Shown here: positions 20,607 to 32,251 of the stretch, one piece after another | How positions within the stretch are numbered: position 1 is the first letter of the stretch | How the letters are laid out: each line of letters starts with the position of its first letter | Position numbers and translations under genes: made by a program | Source of the DNA: Wurfbainia villosa | Lineage: Eukaryota; Streptophyta; Magnoliopsida; Zingiberales; Zingiberaceae | DNA: 64,000 nucleotides | NCBI GenBank assembly: GCA_025175895.1 | Contig: CM045993.1 | Location: forward strand, 63,306,621 to 63,370,620 | Direction of reading: 5' to 3' | Notes under the pieces: generated by a model | The model's database searches: none | Told to the model about the DNA's origin: nothing | What the model saw: the letters and a program-made list of their open reading frames with translations, nothing else

Positions 20607-21274
20607 TATGCCTTGCTTAGAGTTAATTATGTTTAGCATGCTTATGTAAATTGTATGCCATGCTTATGTTTTCATTACGTTGGTATGTTGATGAATATTG
20701 TTGTTATGAAATACTTATGCTATTTTTGCTAGTATGCTCCTGTTTTCTAATTGTTTGATGAAGTTTGTGGCTTTTGTGACTAGGCAAGAATCTTACTAAG
20801 CTATAGGCTTATAGTTTATGTTGTCCTTATACTGCAGATAAAGGAAACATGAACTAAGAGGAAATGTGAGGAGGGCCAAGTGTGTGTGATAGTGGCATGG
20901 TGAAAAGAGACCCTATTACTATCTGCTTATATTTATATGCTCAATGAACACCTTAAGACATGTGCTTCCGCTTATAAGACCTATGATTTATTAGTACCAT
21001 GTTGAATGTTGCTTAGTTATGTTACTGTTCAATTACTTATGAAAGTTTGGTATGTTAGAACTCATGGATGAATCTTGATGTTATGCATGTTATAAAATGA
21101 GATAAGATGAGATAACATGCTAATTATGAATATGATATGTGATGCATGTATATAAGAAGGTTTAAGCCATGATAACATGTTTAAGTATGTAGAAGGAGAA
21201 ATGATCCATATATGTTATGTTATAAGAAAAAAAAAGTAGCGCCGCCCTGAGAGCAGATAAGGGCGGGCGTTACT

Positions 21275-21734
21275 GAGTTAATTTCCACTATCACACATCA
21301 AGCCTCCTTCCTGCTGTTTCCAAGCTATTTCCAAGTAAGTAACTTTATGCATACCTAAGTTTCTTTTATAATGAAGAGTGTCTTCTATCTAGTTAGAATT
21401 AATACCTCATCATGTTTTAGTAGAATAGAATCACACTCGTGATTTAGATAGAAATAATACATAGTCATGTTTTAGTAGAATGGGACCGTACTTGTGCCCT
21501 AGATAGTATGGATACCTTACCATGCCTTATAGGATGGAAACAGGTCTCTCACCTAGAATTTCAACTAAGAAGGATACCTTACCAAGCTTTATATGATGGA
21601 AACATGTCTCTAACCTAGAAATATCACTAGAAAGGATACCTTACCTTGTTTATGATATGGGATGTTAGATGCATGTATATGAGTAGAAATTATAATAATA
21701 CCTTAATTAATTATTTATTTATCACTTAGATAAC
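21275..21734 (+). other. Leader of gypsy copy 1 (primer site lost)
   Basis: LTR 1 joins directly to TGAGTTAATTTCCACTATC, so the Met-tRNA primer site seen in copy 2 (28578-28590) is deleted here. The rest matches the copy 2 leader. It contains three diverged repeats around GATACCTTACCATGCC and no coding sequence. Confidence 0.75.
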
Positions 21735-22345
21735 ATGAACGGGAGATGTAATGTTAGAGGGAATGACTCAGCACCCCCACCAGATTTGATGCATGTGGTT
21801 ACCGAGCTACAACGTCAGGTTGCAGAACAACAGCTGGTCATCAATGCTCTCACGAATCAACAAGGGAACCCTAGCACCACACCAGGGATGCAGAACGTAA
21901 CTCCTAACACGACCACTATGGTGCAAGCACCGCTAATAAATGTTGCGACCGGAGATAGCCCTGAATGTGGCCGGCGGAGTCAATCGACCCCAGACCGCCG
22001 AAGAGCTATTCAGTAGTGCCCTGGTCACCGAGCACTACCTGAACAACATCGATCGTGAGTAAGGCCGGACCGGAGATCCAAAATCTCGAGAATACTAATT
22101 TGGAAGAGGACGCGATGGCAAGAAGAAAATAGTGGAATGGCCCAAAAGGGGGCCCGAGAGCAAGCTAAAGTATCGACGAGTATCCTACATGTGGGAAGAA
22201 GCATCCGGGGGAATGTCGTCAGGGCACGAGGAAGTGTTACAACTGTGGACTGGAGGGGCACATAGCCTGGAATTGCCCTACCCGAGTTCAAGCACCTCCT
22301 CAACAGTATGTCCAGTACCCGGGAGCTCCTTCACAGCTTCACCAG
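21735..22345 (+). pseudogene. gag of gypsy copy 1, capsid core deleted
   Basis: The ATG at 21735 opens a 93-residue frame (VTELQRQVAEQQLVINALTN) typical of the gag N-terminus. It runs straight into sequence that in another frame is the gag C-terminus before the zinc knuckle. The central capsid region is therefore missing, and copy 2 has the same junction. The double zinc knuckle region is at about 22185-22280 (CGKKHPGEC and [15 protein letters not shown]). Frames shift several times. Confidence 0.8.
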
Positions 22346-23338
22346 ATGCAAGCTATGATAGAGGGTCCGCAGATAAGCCAAGGGAGACTGGAAGCCCCAC
22401 CCGTTGGGACAAATGCCAGGGTGTTCTCCCTCACCAGAGAAGATGTGGCGAGTGCCTCGACGGTTGTCAAAGGTCAGATATTTATTTTCAGTCAGTATGC
22501 TACTGTGTTATTTGACACTAGGGCAACCCATTCGTTCATCTCTACGCCTTTCACAAGAAAGATAGATAGGCATCCCCAAGTCTTGGACTATAAATTCTTA
22601 ACAACGTTACCTTCAGGAGAAGTGATGCCATCCACTCATATTCTGCGCGCCGCACCAATTAGACTCGCAGACAGGGAGCTCTATTGCGACCTGATAGTCC
22701 TAGATATGTGGGACTATGATGTTATATTGGGCATGGATTTTCTGCACAAGTACAGTGCTTCAATTGAGTGCCGTAAACGGAGGGTGACCTTCCGACCCGA
22801 AGCAGAGGTTTCATTTGAGTTTATCGGGGAGTCAAAGAAGGGAACGAGGAAATTTTTATCGGCGCTAAAAGCCCGAAAAATGTTAGAAAATGGATGCACC
22901 GGATTTCTAGAACATGTGGTGGATACCATATCAGCAAAGAACCAGAAGATAGAAGATGTCAGAGTGGTATGTGACCATCCGGAGGTATTCCTTGATGACC
23001 TACCTGGATTACCACCTGATAGAGAAATTGAGTTCGAGATCGAATTGATTCCCGGAACTAATCCGATCTCCAAGGCACCTTACCGTATGGCGCCGATTGA
23101 GTTGAAAGAGCTTCAGAAACAGCTACAGGAGTTACTTGACCAGGGACTTATCTACCCCAGTCACTCACCATGGGGAGCTCCAGTGATGTTCATAAAGAAA
23201 AAAGATGGGTCTATGCGAATGTGTATAGACTACCGGGCACTGAACAACGTGACCATCAAGAATAGGTACCCCCTTCCTGTGATCGACGACTGCTCAATTA
23301 ACCAAGGGAGCTACTGTCTTTTCCAAGATCGATCTTAG
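22346..23338 (+). CDS. Protease and RT N-terminal part of gypsy copy 1 pol
   Basis: A 330-residue open stretch carries the aspartic protease ([12 protein letters not shown], where glycine of the usual D-S/T-G-A motif is arginine; then [11 protein letters not shown]). The RT entry follows: [36 protein letters not shown] and [18 protein letters not shown]. It ends after a frameshift in the segment before [11 protein letters not shown]. Copy 2 is damaged at other points in this stretch. Confidence 0.87.
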   Translation: MQAMIEGPQISQGRLEAPPVGTNARVFSLTREDVASASTVVKGQIFIFSQYATVLFDTRATHSFISTPFTRKIDRHPQVLDYKFLTTLPSGEVMPSTHILRAAPIRLADRELYCDLIVLDMWDYDVILGMDFLHKYSASIECRKRRVTFRPEAEVSFEFIGESKKGTRKFLSALKARKMLENGCTGFLEHVVDTISAKNQKIEDVRVVCDHPEVFLDDLPGLPPDREIEFEIELIPGTNPISKAPYRMAPIELKELQKQLQELLDQGLIYPSHSPWGAPVMFIKKKDGSMRMCIDYRALNNVTIKNRYPLPVIDDCSINQGSYCLFQDRS

Positions 23339-24152
23339 CTCTGGCTATCATCAAGTAAAAGTAAAGCCAGGCGATATTCCAAAGACGGCCTTCCGGACGA
23401 GATACGAACATTATGAGTTCGTAGTTATGCCCTTCGGAGTAACCAATGCTCCTGCGATGTTCATGGACCTGATGAATCGAGTATTCTCAGCCTTCCTCGA
23501 CAAATTTGTAATCGTTTTCATCGACGATATTGTTATCTACTCGAGAGACCTAGAAGAGCATGCTGAACATCTGAAGACCGTACTACAGGTTCTTCAGAAA
23601 GAGCAACTATATGCGAAATTCTCCAAATGTGAGTTCTGGCTCAATCAAGTGTCGTTCTTGGGTCATGTCATCTCTAAAGAAGGAATCATGGTAGACCCAA
23701 TAAAGAATGAAGCTGTGAGGAACTGGAATAGGCCAAGGAATGCGAGTGAAATTAGAAGTTTTCTGCCAAGGTGCTATTACGTAAAATTTGTAGAGAGGAC
23801 TTCTAGAATCGCAAAGACTAAAAGGGAAATAATGAATTACGGAATAGAGATTATTTCTAGACAACTTTCCACCATGGCTATAGCGCCGACGTTGTTCGAC
23901 GATATATTGGGAAAGCAAGATGGTGATTCAGACATCCAGAAAATCAAACAGGAAGTCTGGGAAGGAAGGGATAATGGATTCCGCATCGTCGATGTCGGAT
24001 TATTATACTTCCGGGACCGCCTATGTATTCCGAACGATCCGGAATTACGGAAGAAGATACTCGAGGAATTCCATGGAACACCTTATACCATGCATCCTGG
24101 ATCTACAAAAATGTATCAGGACTTACGAGATAAATTTTGGTGGTCGGCATGA
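23339..24152 (+). pseudogene. RT palm/thumb of gypsy copy 1 joined to integrase N-terminus, RNase H missing
   Basis: After the frameshift the frame from 23427 gives [20 protein letters not shown], the catalytic [16 protein letters not shown] and [12 protein letters not shown]. After the thumb remnant (RNASEIRSF, then [12 protein letters not shown]) it continues directly into the pre-integrase segment ([16 protein letters not shown]) and the integrase zinc region ([17 protein letters not shown]). The RNase H domain that should lie between them is absent. Copy 2 has the same structure. Confidence 0.85.
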
Positions 24153-24949
24153 AAAGGATGTGGCTCGATCGTCAACACAGCCGACTTGGCGGAGGGTTAA
24201 GCGTAACACTAGAAACACAGGGACTCTGCGGTAGAAATGAGTAGAAATGGGAAGAAATTTCTATGGATTTCATCACAGGATTACCCAGAACAACAAATGG
24301 TTATGATACTATATGGGTAATCATAGACCGGTTGACAAAGTCTGCCCATTTCCTGGCAATTAAGATGACCTATCCAGTTGAGCAGCTAGCTCAATTATAT
24401 GTCAAGGAAATTATCAGATTACATGGAGTGCCTAAGTCTGATCGTGATGGTCGTTTTACCTCCCATTTCTGGGAATGTGTTCAGAAGGCTCTTGGCACTA
24501 AGTTGAGATTCAGCACTGCGTTTCATCCTCAGACCGACGGTCAGACAGAAAGAGTGAACCAGGTGCTGGAAGATATGTTGCGGGCCTGTGCTCTAGACTT
24601 TAAGGGGAGCTGGTGTCGATATTTGTGCTTGGCAGAATTTGCTTACAACAACAGTTACCAGGCTACTATTGGAATGGCACCCTATGAAGCTCTATACGGG
24701 AGGAGATGCAGGTCTCCTATCTGTTGGTACGAGGGTTGTGAAAGGAGGGAAATGGGGCTTCAGGCCGATATTATTGACGATACCACCCGAGCTATACAGA
24801 ATATCCGTCATAAAATCGAAACTGCTCAGAGCCGACAAAAGAGCTATGCGGATATGCGGCGTAGACCATTAGAATTCGAAGTCGGGGACCTGGTATTCCT
24901 CAAAGTGGCCCCTATGAAGGGAGTTGATGAGATTCGGAAGGAAGGGTAA
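24153..24949 (+). pseudogene. Integrase core of gypsy copy 1
   Basis: A frameshift near 24150 and scrambled sequence to about 24240 separate the zinc region from the core. The open stretch 24263-24949 contains [28 protein letters not shown] and HPQTDGQTERVNQVLEDML, so all three D-D-E residues are present. Nine bases that are present in copy 2 (at [10 protein letters not shown]) are missing here. The frame stops at KGVDEIRKEG through a one-base insertion shared with copy 2. Confidence 0.86.
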
Positions 24950-25298
24950 ACTGAGTCCACGCTACGTGGGACCATATCCGATATTGCAGAGGGTTGGCAA
25001 GGTAGCTTACAAGCTGGAGCTGCCTCAAGAGATGTCAGCTATACACAACGTGTTCCATGTCTCTGTGCTCAAGAAAAGCATATCCAGTGCGGACCAAGTA
25101 ATTGAACCACAGACTGTACAAGTTCAAGAGGACCTGAGTATGGAAAGTCGACCTATACAGATACTAGACCGAGAGGTCAAGAGGCTAAGGAACAAAGAGG
25201 TGCCTTTAGTAAAGGTCCTGTGGCAGAATCAACGATACGAGGAAGCTACCTGGGAACGAGAGGAGGACATGAAGCAGAAATACCCAGAATTGTTTTAA
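24924..25298 (+). CDS. Integrase C-terminus and chromodomain of gypsy copy 1
   Basis: The 124-residue stretch begins FGRKGKLSPRYVGPYPIL and continues HNVFHVSVLKK, the integrase C-terminal end. It ends with a chromodomain-like module (PIQILDREVKRLRNKEVPLV, VLWQNQRYEEATWERE). This is the mark of chromoviruses, where the chromodomain is thought to guide integration into heterochromatin. It is shifted one frame from the integrase core. Confidence 0.85.
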   Translation: MMRFGRKGKLSPRYVGPYPILQRVGKVAYKLELPQEMSAIHNVFHVSVLKKSISSADQVIEPQTVQVQEDLSMESRPIQILDREVKRLRNKEVPLVKVLWQNQRYEEATWEREEDMKQKYPELF

Positions 25299-25320
25299 GT
25301 TTCGAGGATGAAACTTTTAC

Positions 25321-25334
25321 AAGGTATGAGGAAT
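25321..25334 (+). other. Degenerate polypurine tract before gypsy LTR 2
   Basis: AAGGTATGAGGAAT directly precedes TGTAACGCCC. The same position in copy 2 (32623-32636) reads AAGGTATGAGGGAT. It is purine-rich but imperfect. Confidence 0.5.
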
Positions 25335-25622
25335 TGTAACGCCCGTAAAATTTCTAGCAATTTTACGAGAGTTTTTGGCTTTACGATAATGGGCTTGATG
25401 TGGGCTTTTCTTCGAAAAATAAAAGAAAATAGCCAAAAAGAGATGCAAGGCCTAGGAATTGAACCCCAAACCTCTAGAGATAGCCAAGCCCTATAGATGC
25501 ACCCACTAACCAGAAGCCCACTAGGATTAGATCATTAGAAGAAGAGGGGAAATTGTAGATAAGTGTGATGAGGTTAAATGAAGGGGCATGGAAAAGAGAA
25601 GAGAAACTTCTCTTCCTCCCTT

Positions 25623-25629
25623 TATAAAG
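25623..25629 (+). promoter_or_regulatory. Putative TATA box of gypsy LTR 2
   Basis: TATAAAG follows CTTCCTCCCTT, as in LTR 1 and LTR 3. Confidence 0.5.
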
Positions 25630-27445
25630 AAGAAGGAAGTTTCCACTTGGCCACTTCTTCTTCCCTTCTTCTTCCTCACCGAAAACCATCTCTCCCCCTC
25701 TCCATTTTCACCTTTGGCCGAACCCCATCCAAGCAAGGAGAAGCTAGTTCTTGGCTTTCATAAGGTCAACTACCCACTAAAAGCAAGCGAAGGATGTAAG
25801 ATTCCCTCACCTGCAGTATATTAGTTTTGTAGGATAGGTTACATGAAAGAAATATGAAGTTTGTAGCCCAATATGTTTCGGCCAGCTAAGTTTTTGGGCT
25901 AGGATTCACGAAAATGCTACTAGGGAAATTTTTATAGGTTGTATGCTTCAAGTAGGAATCTTTAGGTGTCAAAAGTCCAAATATTATAGCCCTACATGTT
26001 TCGGCCAACCCAAGCTTTTGGGGTTAGGGTTGCATGAACTTGATTCTAAGGTTATGTTCATAGATGGTATGCTTCAAGTAGGATTTTTAGGTGTCGACAA
26101 TCCAAGATAATGGCCCTACATGTTTCGGCCAACCAATGGTTTTAGGGTTAGGGTTTCATGAAAATACCCCTTATGAAGTTATGTTATGATATATGCCTAC
26201 ATTAATAAATTTAGGTGACAAAAATCCAAGCTTTGTGCCCCTATATGTTTCGGTCACCAATGGTTTTAGGGTTAGGGTTTCATGAAAATACCCCTTATGA
26301 AGTTATGTTATGATATATGCCTACATGAATGAATTTAGGTGACAAAAATCCAAGCTTTGTGCCCCTATATGTTTCGGCCACCAATGGTTTTAGGGTTAGG
26401 AATTCATGAAAATACCCCTTATGAAGTTATGTTATGATATATGCCTACATGAATGAATTTAGGTGACAAAAATCCAAGCTTTGTGCCCCTATATGTTTCG
26501 GCCAACCAATGGTTTTAGGGTTAGGGTTTCATGAAAATACCCCTTATGAAGTTATGTTATGATATATGCCTACATGAATAACTTTAGGTTACAAAAATCC
26601 AAGCTTTGTGCCCCTATATGTTTCGGCCAACCTTGGGTTTAGGGTTAGGGTTTCATGAAAACACCCCCTTATGAATTTATGTTAGGTGGATGACTTTAAT
26701 ATGCCTATGTGATGAACAAGTTTTATGATTTAATATGCCAAGAAATGGGGTTTATGAAATAAGCCTATGTGATGAACATGTTTTATGATTTAATATGCCA
26801 AGAAATATGTTTATGAAATATGCCTATGTGATGAACATGTTTATGATGTAATATGCCATGAAATATGCCTATGTGATGAACATGTTTTATGATTTAATAT
26901 GCCATAAATATGTCTATGAATTATGCTTAGGTGATAAACATGTTTATGCTTTAGGACCCCTTTAGGGTACTCTTATGTTATGAATGCTTGTATGCTATGA
27001 AATGTCTAAGATGGAGATGCTTCCCTTTCAAGTAGGGATTAAGAGCTCTCCTTATGATAAGATAAAATGGAGATGCTTCCCTTTCAAGTAGGGATTAAGA
27101 GCTCTCCTTATGATAAGACAAGAAAGAAAGGAATTAAGTATTTTACTTTGTAAGAGGTTAAGTACCCGACCCGTCAGGTGGTCGTTAATCAAATCCAAAG
27201 GGACATAAGAAGACGTAAGAGATCTTGCCCTGGTAAGACATAAGAGGTCTTGCTCTAGTAGGTCTGGTGGCTCGCTACCCCAGCCTATTAGGGAACGCGC
27301 ATTATGTGGTACTTAACTTGGAGCCCCCCATGCAAATTATGATTATGTTGAAGTATCTATATGTATATGTTTTGAAAAGAAAAGACCTTTATGAAATTTT
27401 GAATGTTAGGTTCAAGTTTAAGAATGCTTGTGTTTATGTACTTTA

Positions 27446-27921
27446 TGCATGTTTAGGTTTTATGTAATTATGAATGCTTATGTTCAAGTTTAAGAATGCT
27501 TATGATTATGTCTTTGATGCATGTTTAGGATTTATGTAATTATGAATGCTTATGTTCAAGTTTAAGAATGCTTATGATTATGTCTTTGATGCATGTTTAG
27601 GATTTATGTAATTATGAATGCTTATGTTCAAGTTTAAGAATGCTTATGATTATGTCTTTGATGCATGTTTAGGATTTTTGTAATTATGAATGCTTATGTT
27701 CAAGTTTAAGAATGCTTATGATTATGTCTTTGATGCCTGTTTAGGATTTATGTAATTATGAATGCTTATGTTCAAGTTTAAGAATGCTTATGATTATGTC
27801 TTTGATGCATGTTTAGGATATATGTAATTATGAATGCTTATGTTCAAGTTTAAGAATGCTTATGATTATGTCTTTGATGCATGTTTAGGATTTATGTAAT
27901 TATGAATGCTTATGTTTAATT
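27446..27921 (+). repeat. 72-bp tandem repeat in gypsy LTR 2
   Basis: Units start at 27446, 27518, 27590, 27662, 27734, 27806 and 27878, so two more than in LTR 1. Unit sequences differ by only one or two bases. Confidence 0.92.
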
Positions 27922-28577
27922 TATGCCTGGCTTAGAGTTAATTATGTTTAGCATGCTTATGTAAATTGTATGCCATGCTTATGTTTTCATTACGTTGGTA
28001 TGTTGATGAATAGTGTTGTTATGAAATACTTATGCTATTTTTGCTAGTATGCTCCTATTTTCTAATTGTTTGATGAAGTTTGTGGCTTTTGTGACTAGGC
28101 AAGAATCTTACTAAGCTATAGGCTTATAGTTTATATTGTCCATATACTGCAGATAAAGGAAACATGAACTAAGAGGAAGTAGCAGGAGGGGCCAAGTGTG
28201 TGTGATAGTGGCATGGTGAAAAGAGACCCTATTACTATCTGCTTATATTTATATGCTCAGTGAACACCTTAAGACATGTGCTTCCGCTTATAAGACCTAT
28301 GATTTATTAGGACCATGTTGAATGTTGCTTAGTTATGTTACTGTTCAATTACTTATGAAAGTTTGGTATGTTAGAACTCATTGATGAATCTTGATGTTAT
28401 GCATGTTATAAAATGAGATAAGATGAGATAACATGCTAATTATGAATATGATATGTGATGCATGTATAAAAGAAGGTTTAAGCCATGATAACATGTTTAA
28501 GTATGTAGAAGGAGAAATGATCCATATATGTTATGTTACAAGAAAAAAAAGTAAGCGGATAAGAAAGGCGAGCATAG

Positions 28578-28590
28578 TTGGTATCAGAGC
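28578..28590 (+). other. Primer-binding site (initiator Met tRNA) of gypsy copy 2
   Basis: TTGGTATCAGAGC matches the complement of the plant initiator-Met tRNA 3' end and follows LTR 2 after a few bases. It is the only intact gypsy primer site in the window. Confidence 0.85.
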
Positions 28591-29052
28591 GGGTTCACCT
28601 TTCCACTATCACACATCAAGCCTCCTTCCTGCTGTTTCCAAGCTGTTTCCAAGTAAGTAACTTTATGCATACCTAAGTTTCTTTTATAATGAAGAGTGTC
28701 TTCTATCTAGTTAGAATTAATACCTCATCATGTTTTAGTAGAATAGAATCACACTCGTGATTTAGATAGAAATAATACCTCGTCATGTTTTAGTAGAATG
28801 GGACCGTACTTGTGCCCTAGATAGTAAGGATACCTTACCATGCCTTATAGGATGGAAACAGGTCTCTCACCTAGAATTTTAACTAAGAAGGATACCTTAC
28901 CAAGATTTATATGATGGAAACATGTCTCTAACCTAGAAATATCAGTAGAAAGGATACCTTACCTTGTTTATGATATGGGATGTTAGATGCCTGTATATGA
29001 GTAGAAATTATAATAATACCTTAATTAATTATTTATTTATCACTTAGATAAC
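28591..29052 (+). other. Leader of gypsy copy 2
   Basis: Non-coding leader, nearly identical to 21285-21734. It holds the same diverged repeats with GATACCTTACCATGCC. Confidence 0.75.
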
Positions 29053-29625
29053 ATGAACGGGAGATGTAGTGTTAGAGGGAATGACTACCGATTTGATGCA
29101 TGTGAGGAACAGTTATCAATGCTCTCACAAATCAACAAGGGAACCCTAGCACCACACCAGGGATGCAGAACGTAACTCCTAACACGACCACTATGGTGCA
29201 AGCACCGCTAATCAATGTTGCGACCGGAGATAGCCCTGAATGTGGCCGGCGGAGTCAATCGTCCCCAGACCGCCGAAGAGCTATTCAGTAGTGCCCTGGT
29301 CACCGAGCACTACCTGAACAACATCAGTCAGCAGAGTAAGGCACGGATCGGAGATCTGAAATCTCAGATTACTAGCTGGAAGAGGGACCGCAGTGGCAAG
29401 AAGAAATAGTGGAATGGGCCAAAAGGGGGCCCAGGGAACAGCCAAACTGGGTATCCTGACTGTCCTGCATGTTGGAAGAAGCATCCGGGGGAATGTCGTC
29501 AGGGCACGAGGAAGTGTTACAACTGTGGACTGGATAGGCACATAGCCTGGAATTGCCCTACCCGAGTTCAGGCACCTCCTCAGCAGTATGTCCAGTACCT
29601 GGGAGCTCCTCCACAGCTTCACCAG
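29053..29625 (+). pseudogene. gag of gypsy copy 2, capsid core deleted
   Basis: The N-terminal part (from ATG 29053) is further shortened by a deletion relative to copy 1. The gag C-terminal part is open at 29215-29409 (LRPEIALNVAGGVNRPQTAE, then LVTEHYLNNI). It begins at the same deletion junction as copy 1. The zinc knuckles at about 29445-29560 read CPACWKKHPGEC and CYNCGLDRHIAWNCP. In the first, a glycine is changed to tryptophan. Confidence 0.8.
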
Positions 29626-30042
29626 ATGCAGGCTACAATAGAGGGTCCTCAGATAAGCCAAGGGAGACTTGAAGCCCCACCCGTTGGGACAAATGCCAGG
29701 GTGTTCTCCCTCACCAGAGAAGATGTGGCGAGTGCCTCGACGCTTGTCACAGGTCAGATATTTATTTTCAGTCAGTATGCTACTGTGTTATTTGACCCTG
29801 GGGCAACCCATTTGTTCATCTCTATGCCTTTCACAAGAAAGATAGATAGGCATCCCCAAGTCTTGGACTATAAATTCTTAACAACGTTACCTTCGGGAGA
29901 AGTGATGCCATCCACCCATATTCTGCGCGCCGCACCAATTAGACTCGCAGACAGGGAGCTCTATTGCGACCTGATAGTCCTAGATATGTGGGACTTTGAT
30001 GTTATATTGGGCATGGATTTTCTGCACAAGTACGGTGCTTGA
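29626..30042 (+). CDS. Protease of gypsy copy 2 pol
   Basis: A 138-residue stretch holds the aspartic protease with LFDPGATHLFIS (catalytic D present) and [14 protein letters not shown] stop follows where copy 1 continues with serine. The first ~35 residues are the gag-protease linker. Confidence 0.82.
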   Translation: MQATIEGPQISQGRLEAPPVGTNARVFSLTREDVASASTLVTGQIFIFSQYATVLFDPGATHLFISMPFTRKIDRHPQVLDYKFLTTLPSGEVMPSTHILRAAPIRLADRELYCDLIVLDMWDFDVILGMDFLHKYGA

Positions 30043-31110
30043 TTGAGTCAGTAAGCGGAGGTGACCTTGACCCGGCGGAGGTTTCATTTGAGTTTATCGG
30101 GAGTCAAAGAAGGGAACGAGGAAATTTTTATCGGCGCTAAAAGCCCGAAAAATGTTAGAAAATGGATGCACCGGATTTCTAGCACATGTGGTGGATACCA
30201 TATCAGCAAAGAACCAGAAGATAGAAGATGTCAGAGTGGTATGTGACCATCCGGAGGTATTCCCTGATGACCTACCTGGATTACCACCTGATAGAGAAAT
30301 TGAGTTCGAGATCGAATTGATTCCCAGAACTAATCCGATCTCCAAGGCACCTTACCGTATGGCGCCGACTGAGTTGAAAGAGCTTCAGAAATAGCTACAG
30401 GAGTTACTTGACCAGGGACTTATCCGCCCCAGTCACTCACCATGGGGAGCTCTAGTGATGTTCATAAAGAAAAAAAGATGGGTCTATGCGAATGTGTATA
30501 GACTACCGGGCACTGAACAACGTGACCATCAAGAATAGGTACCCCCTTCCCGGGATCGACGACCTATTCGACCAACTGAAGGGAGCTACTGTCTTTTCGA
30601 AGATCGATCTCAGGTCTGGCTATCATCAAGTAAAAGTAAAGCCAGGCGATATTCCGAAGATGACCTTCCGGACGAGATACGGACATTATGAGTTCGTAGT
30701 TATGCCCTTCGGAATAACCAATGCTCCTGCGATGTTCATGGACCTGATGAATCGAGTATTCTCGGCCTTCCTCGACAAATTTGTAATCGTTTTCATCGAC
30801 GATATTGTTATCTACTCGAGAGACCTAGAAGACCATGCTGAACATCTGAAGACCGTACTACAGGTTCTTCAGAAAGAGCAACTATATGCGAAATTCTTCA
30901 AATGTGAGTTCTGGCTCAATCAAGTGTCGTTCTTGGGTCATGTCATCTCTAAAGAAGGAATCATGGAAGACCCAATAAAGAATGAAGCTGTGAGGAACTG
31001 AAATAGGACAAGGAATGCGAGTGAAATCTGAAGTTTTCTCGGGCTAGCAGGCTATTACAGAAAATTTATAGAGGAATTCTCTAGAATCGCAGCCCCTGAA
31101 AAGGGAAATA
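30043..31110 (+). pseudogene. Reverse transcriptase of gypsy copy 2, RNase H missing
   Basis: The pieces are 30152-30394 ([16 protein letters not shown], ending at a TAG where glutamine is expected), an extra A in the run near 30470, and 30486-31001. The last has [45 protein letters not shown] and the catalytic [14 protein letters not shown]-to-TGA stop ends it at 30999. The sequence then jumps from EEFSRIAAP to the pre-integrase segment, so RNase H is missing as in copy 1. Confidence 0.86.
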
Positions 31111-32251
31111 ATGAATTACGAAATAGAGATTATTTCTAGACAACTTTCCACCATGGCTATAGCGCTGACATTGTTCGACGATATATTAGGAAAGCAAGAT
31201 GGTGATTCAGACATCCAGAAAATCAAACAGGAAGTCCGGGAAGGAAGGGATAATGGATTCCACATCGCCGACGACGGATTATTATACTTCCGGGACCTAG
31301 TATGTATTCCGAACGATCCGGAATTACGGAAGAAGATACTCAAGGAATCCCATGGAACACCTTATACCATGCATCCTGGATCTACAAAAATGTATCAGGA
31401 CTTACGAGATAAATTTTGGTGGTCCGGCATGAAAAGGGATGTGGCTCAGTACGTCAACACCTGTCTGACTTGGCAGAGGGTTAAGGTAGAACACCAGAAA
31501 CCTGGGGGACTACTGCAGCCGATACAGATTCCAGAGTGGAAATAGGAAGAAATTTCTATGGATTTCATCACGGGATTACCCAGAACAACAAATGGTTATG
31601 ATACTATATGGGTAATCATAGACCGGTTGACAAAGTCTGCTCATTTCCTGGCAATTAAGATGACCTATCCGGTTGAGCAGCTAGCTCAATTATATGTCAA
31701 GGAAATTACCAGATTACATGGAGTGCCTAAGGCTATTATTTCTGATCGTGATGGCCATTTTACCTCCTATTTCTGGGAATGTGTTTAGAAGGCTCTTGGC
31801 ACTATGTTGAGATTCAAGATCGCGCTTTCATCCTCGATCGACTACGACAGAAAGAGTGAACCAGGTGCTGGAAGATATGTTGCGGGCCTGTGCTCTAGAC
31901 TTTAAGGGGAGCTGGTGTCGATATTTGTGCTTGGCAGAATTTTCTTACAACAACAATTACCAGGCTACTATTGGAATGACATCCTATGAAGCTCTATACG
32001 GGAGAAGATGCAGGTCTCCTATCTGTTGGTATGAGGGTTGTGAAAGGAAGGAAATGGGTCTTCAGGCCGATATTATTGACGATACCACCCGAGCTATACA
32101 GAATATCCATCAAAAAATTGAAACTGCTCAGAGCCGACAAAAGAGCTATGCGGATATGCGGCGTAGACCATTAGAATTCGAAGTCGGGGACCTGGTATTC
32201 CTCAAAGTGGCCCCTATGAAGGGAGTTGATGAGATTCGGAAGGAAGGGTAA
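31111..32251 (+). pseudogene. Integrase of gypsy copy 2
   Basis: The zinc region ([20 protein letters not shown], then CLTWQRVK, where the second cysteine has become tryptophan) is in 31111-31545. The core is in 31558-31788 ([29 protein letters not shown]) and 31856-32251 (NQVLEDMLRACALDF). In-frame stops occur at about 31543 and 31786. A damaged stretch at 31800-31855 destroys the segment with the catalytic glutamate. Confidence 0.85.

Larger units (their letters stand above)
18164..21274 (+). repeat. Gypsy LTR 1 (left)
   Basis: It begins TGTAACACCC after the target duplication and ends near GGGCGGGCGTTAC at 21274, where the terminal A and the primer site are lost. It contains ~124-bp repeats at 18695-19510, ~48-bp repeats around 19530-19770 and a 72-bp tandem array at 20275-20606. 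Confidence 0.92.
25335..28574 (+). repeat. Gypsy LTR 2 (middle, shared)
   Basis: It begins TGTAACGCCCGTAAAA. It serves as the 3' LTR of copy 1 and the 5' LTR of copy 2. Its 3' end differs from the other two LTRs: the GC-rich hairpin is replaced by AAGCGGATAAGAAAGGCGAGCA just before the primer site. The ~124-bp repeats are at 25866-26680. Confidence 0.9.
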
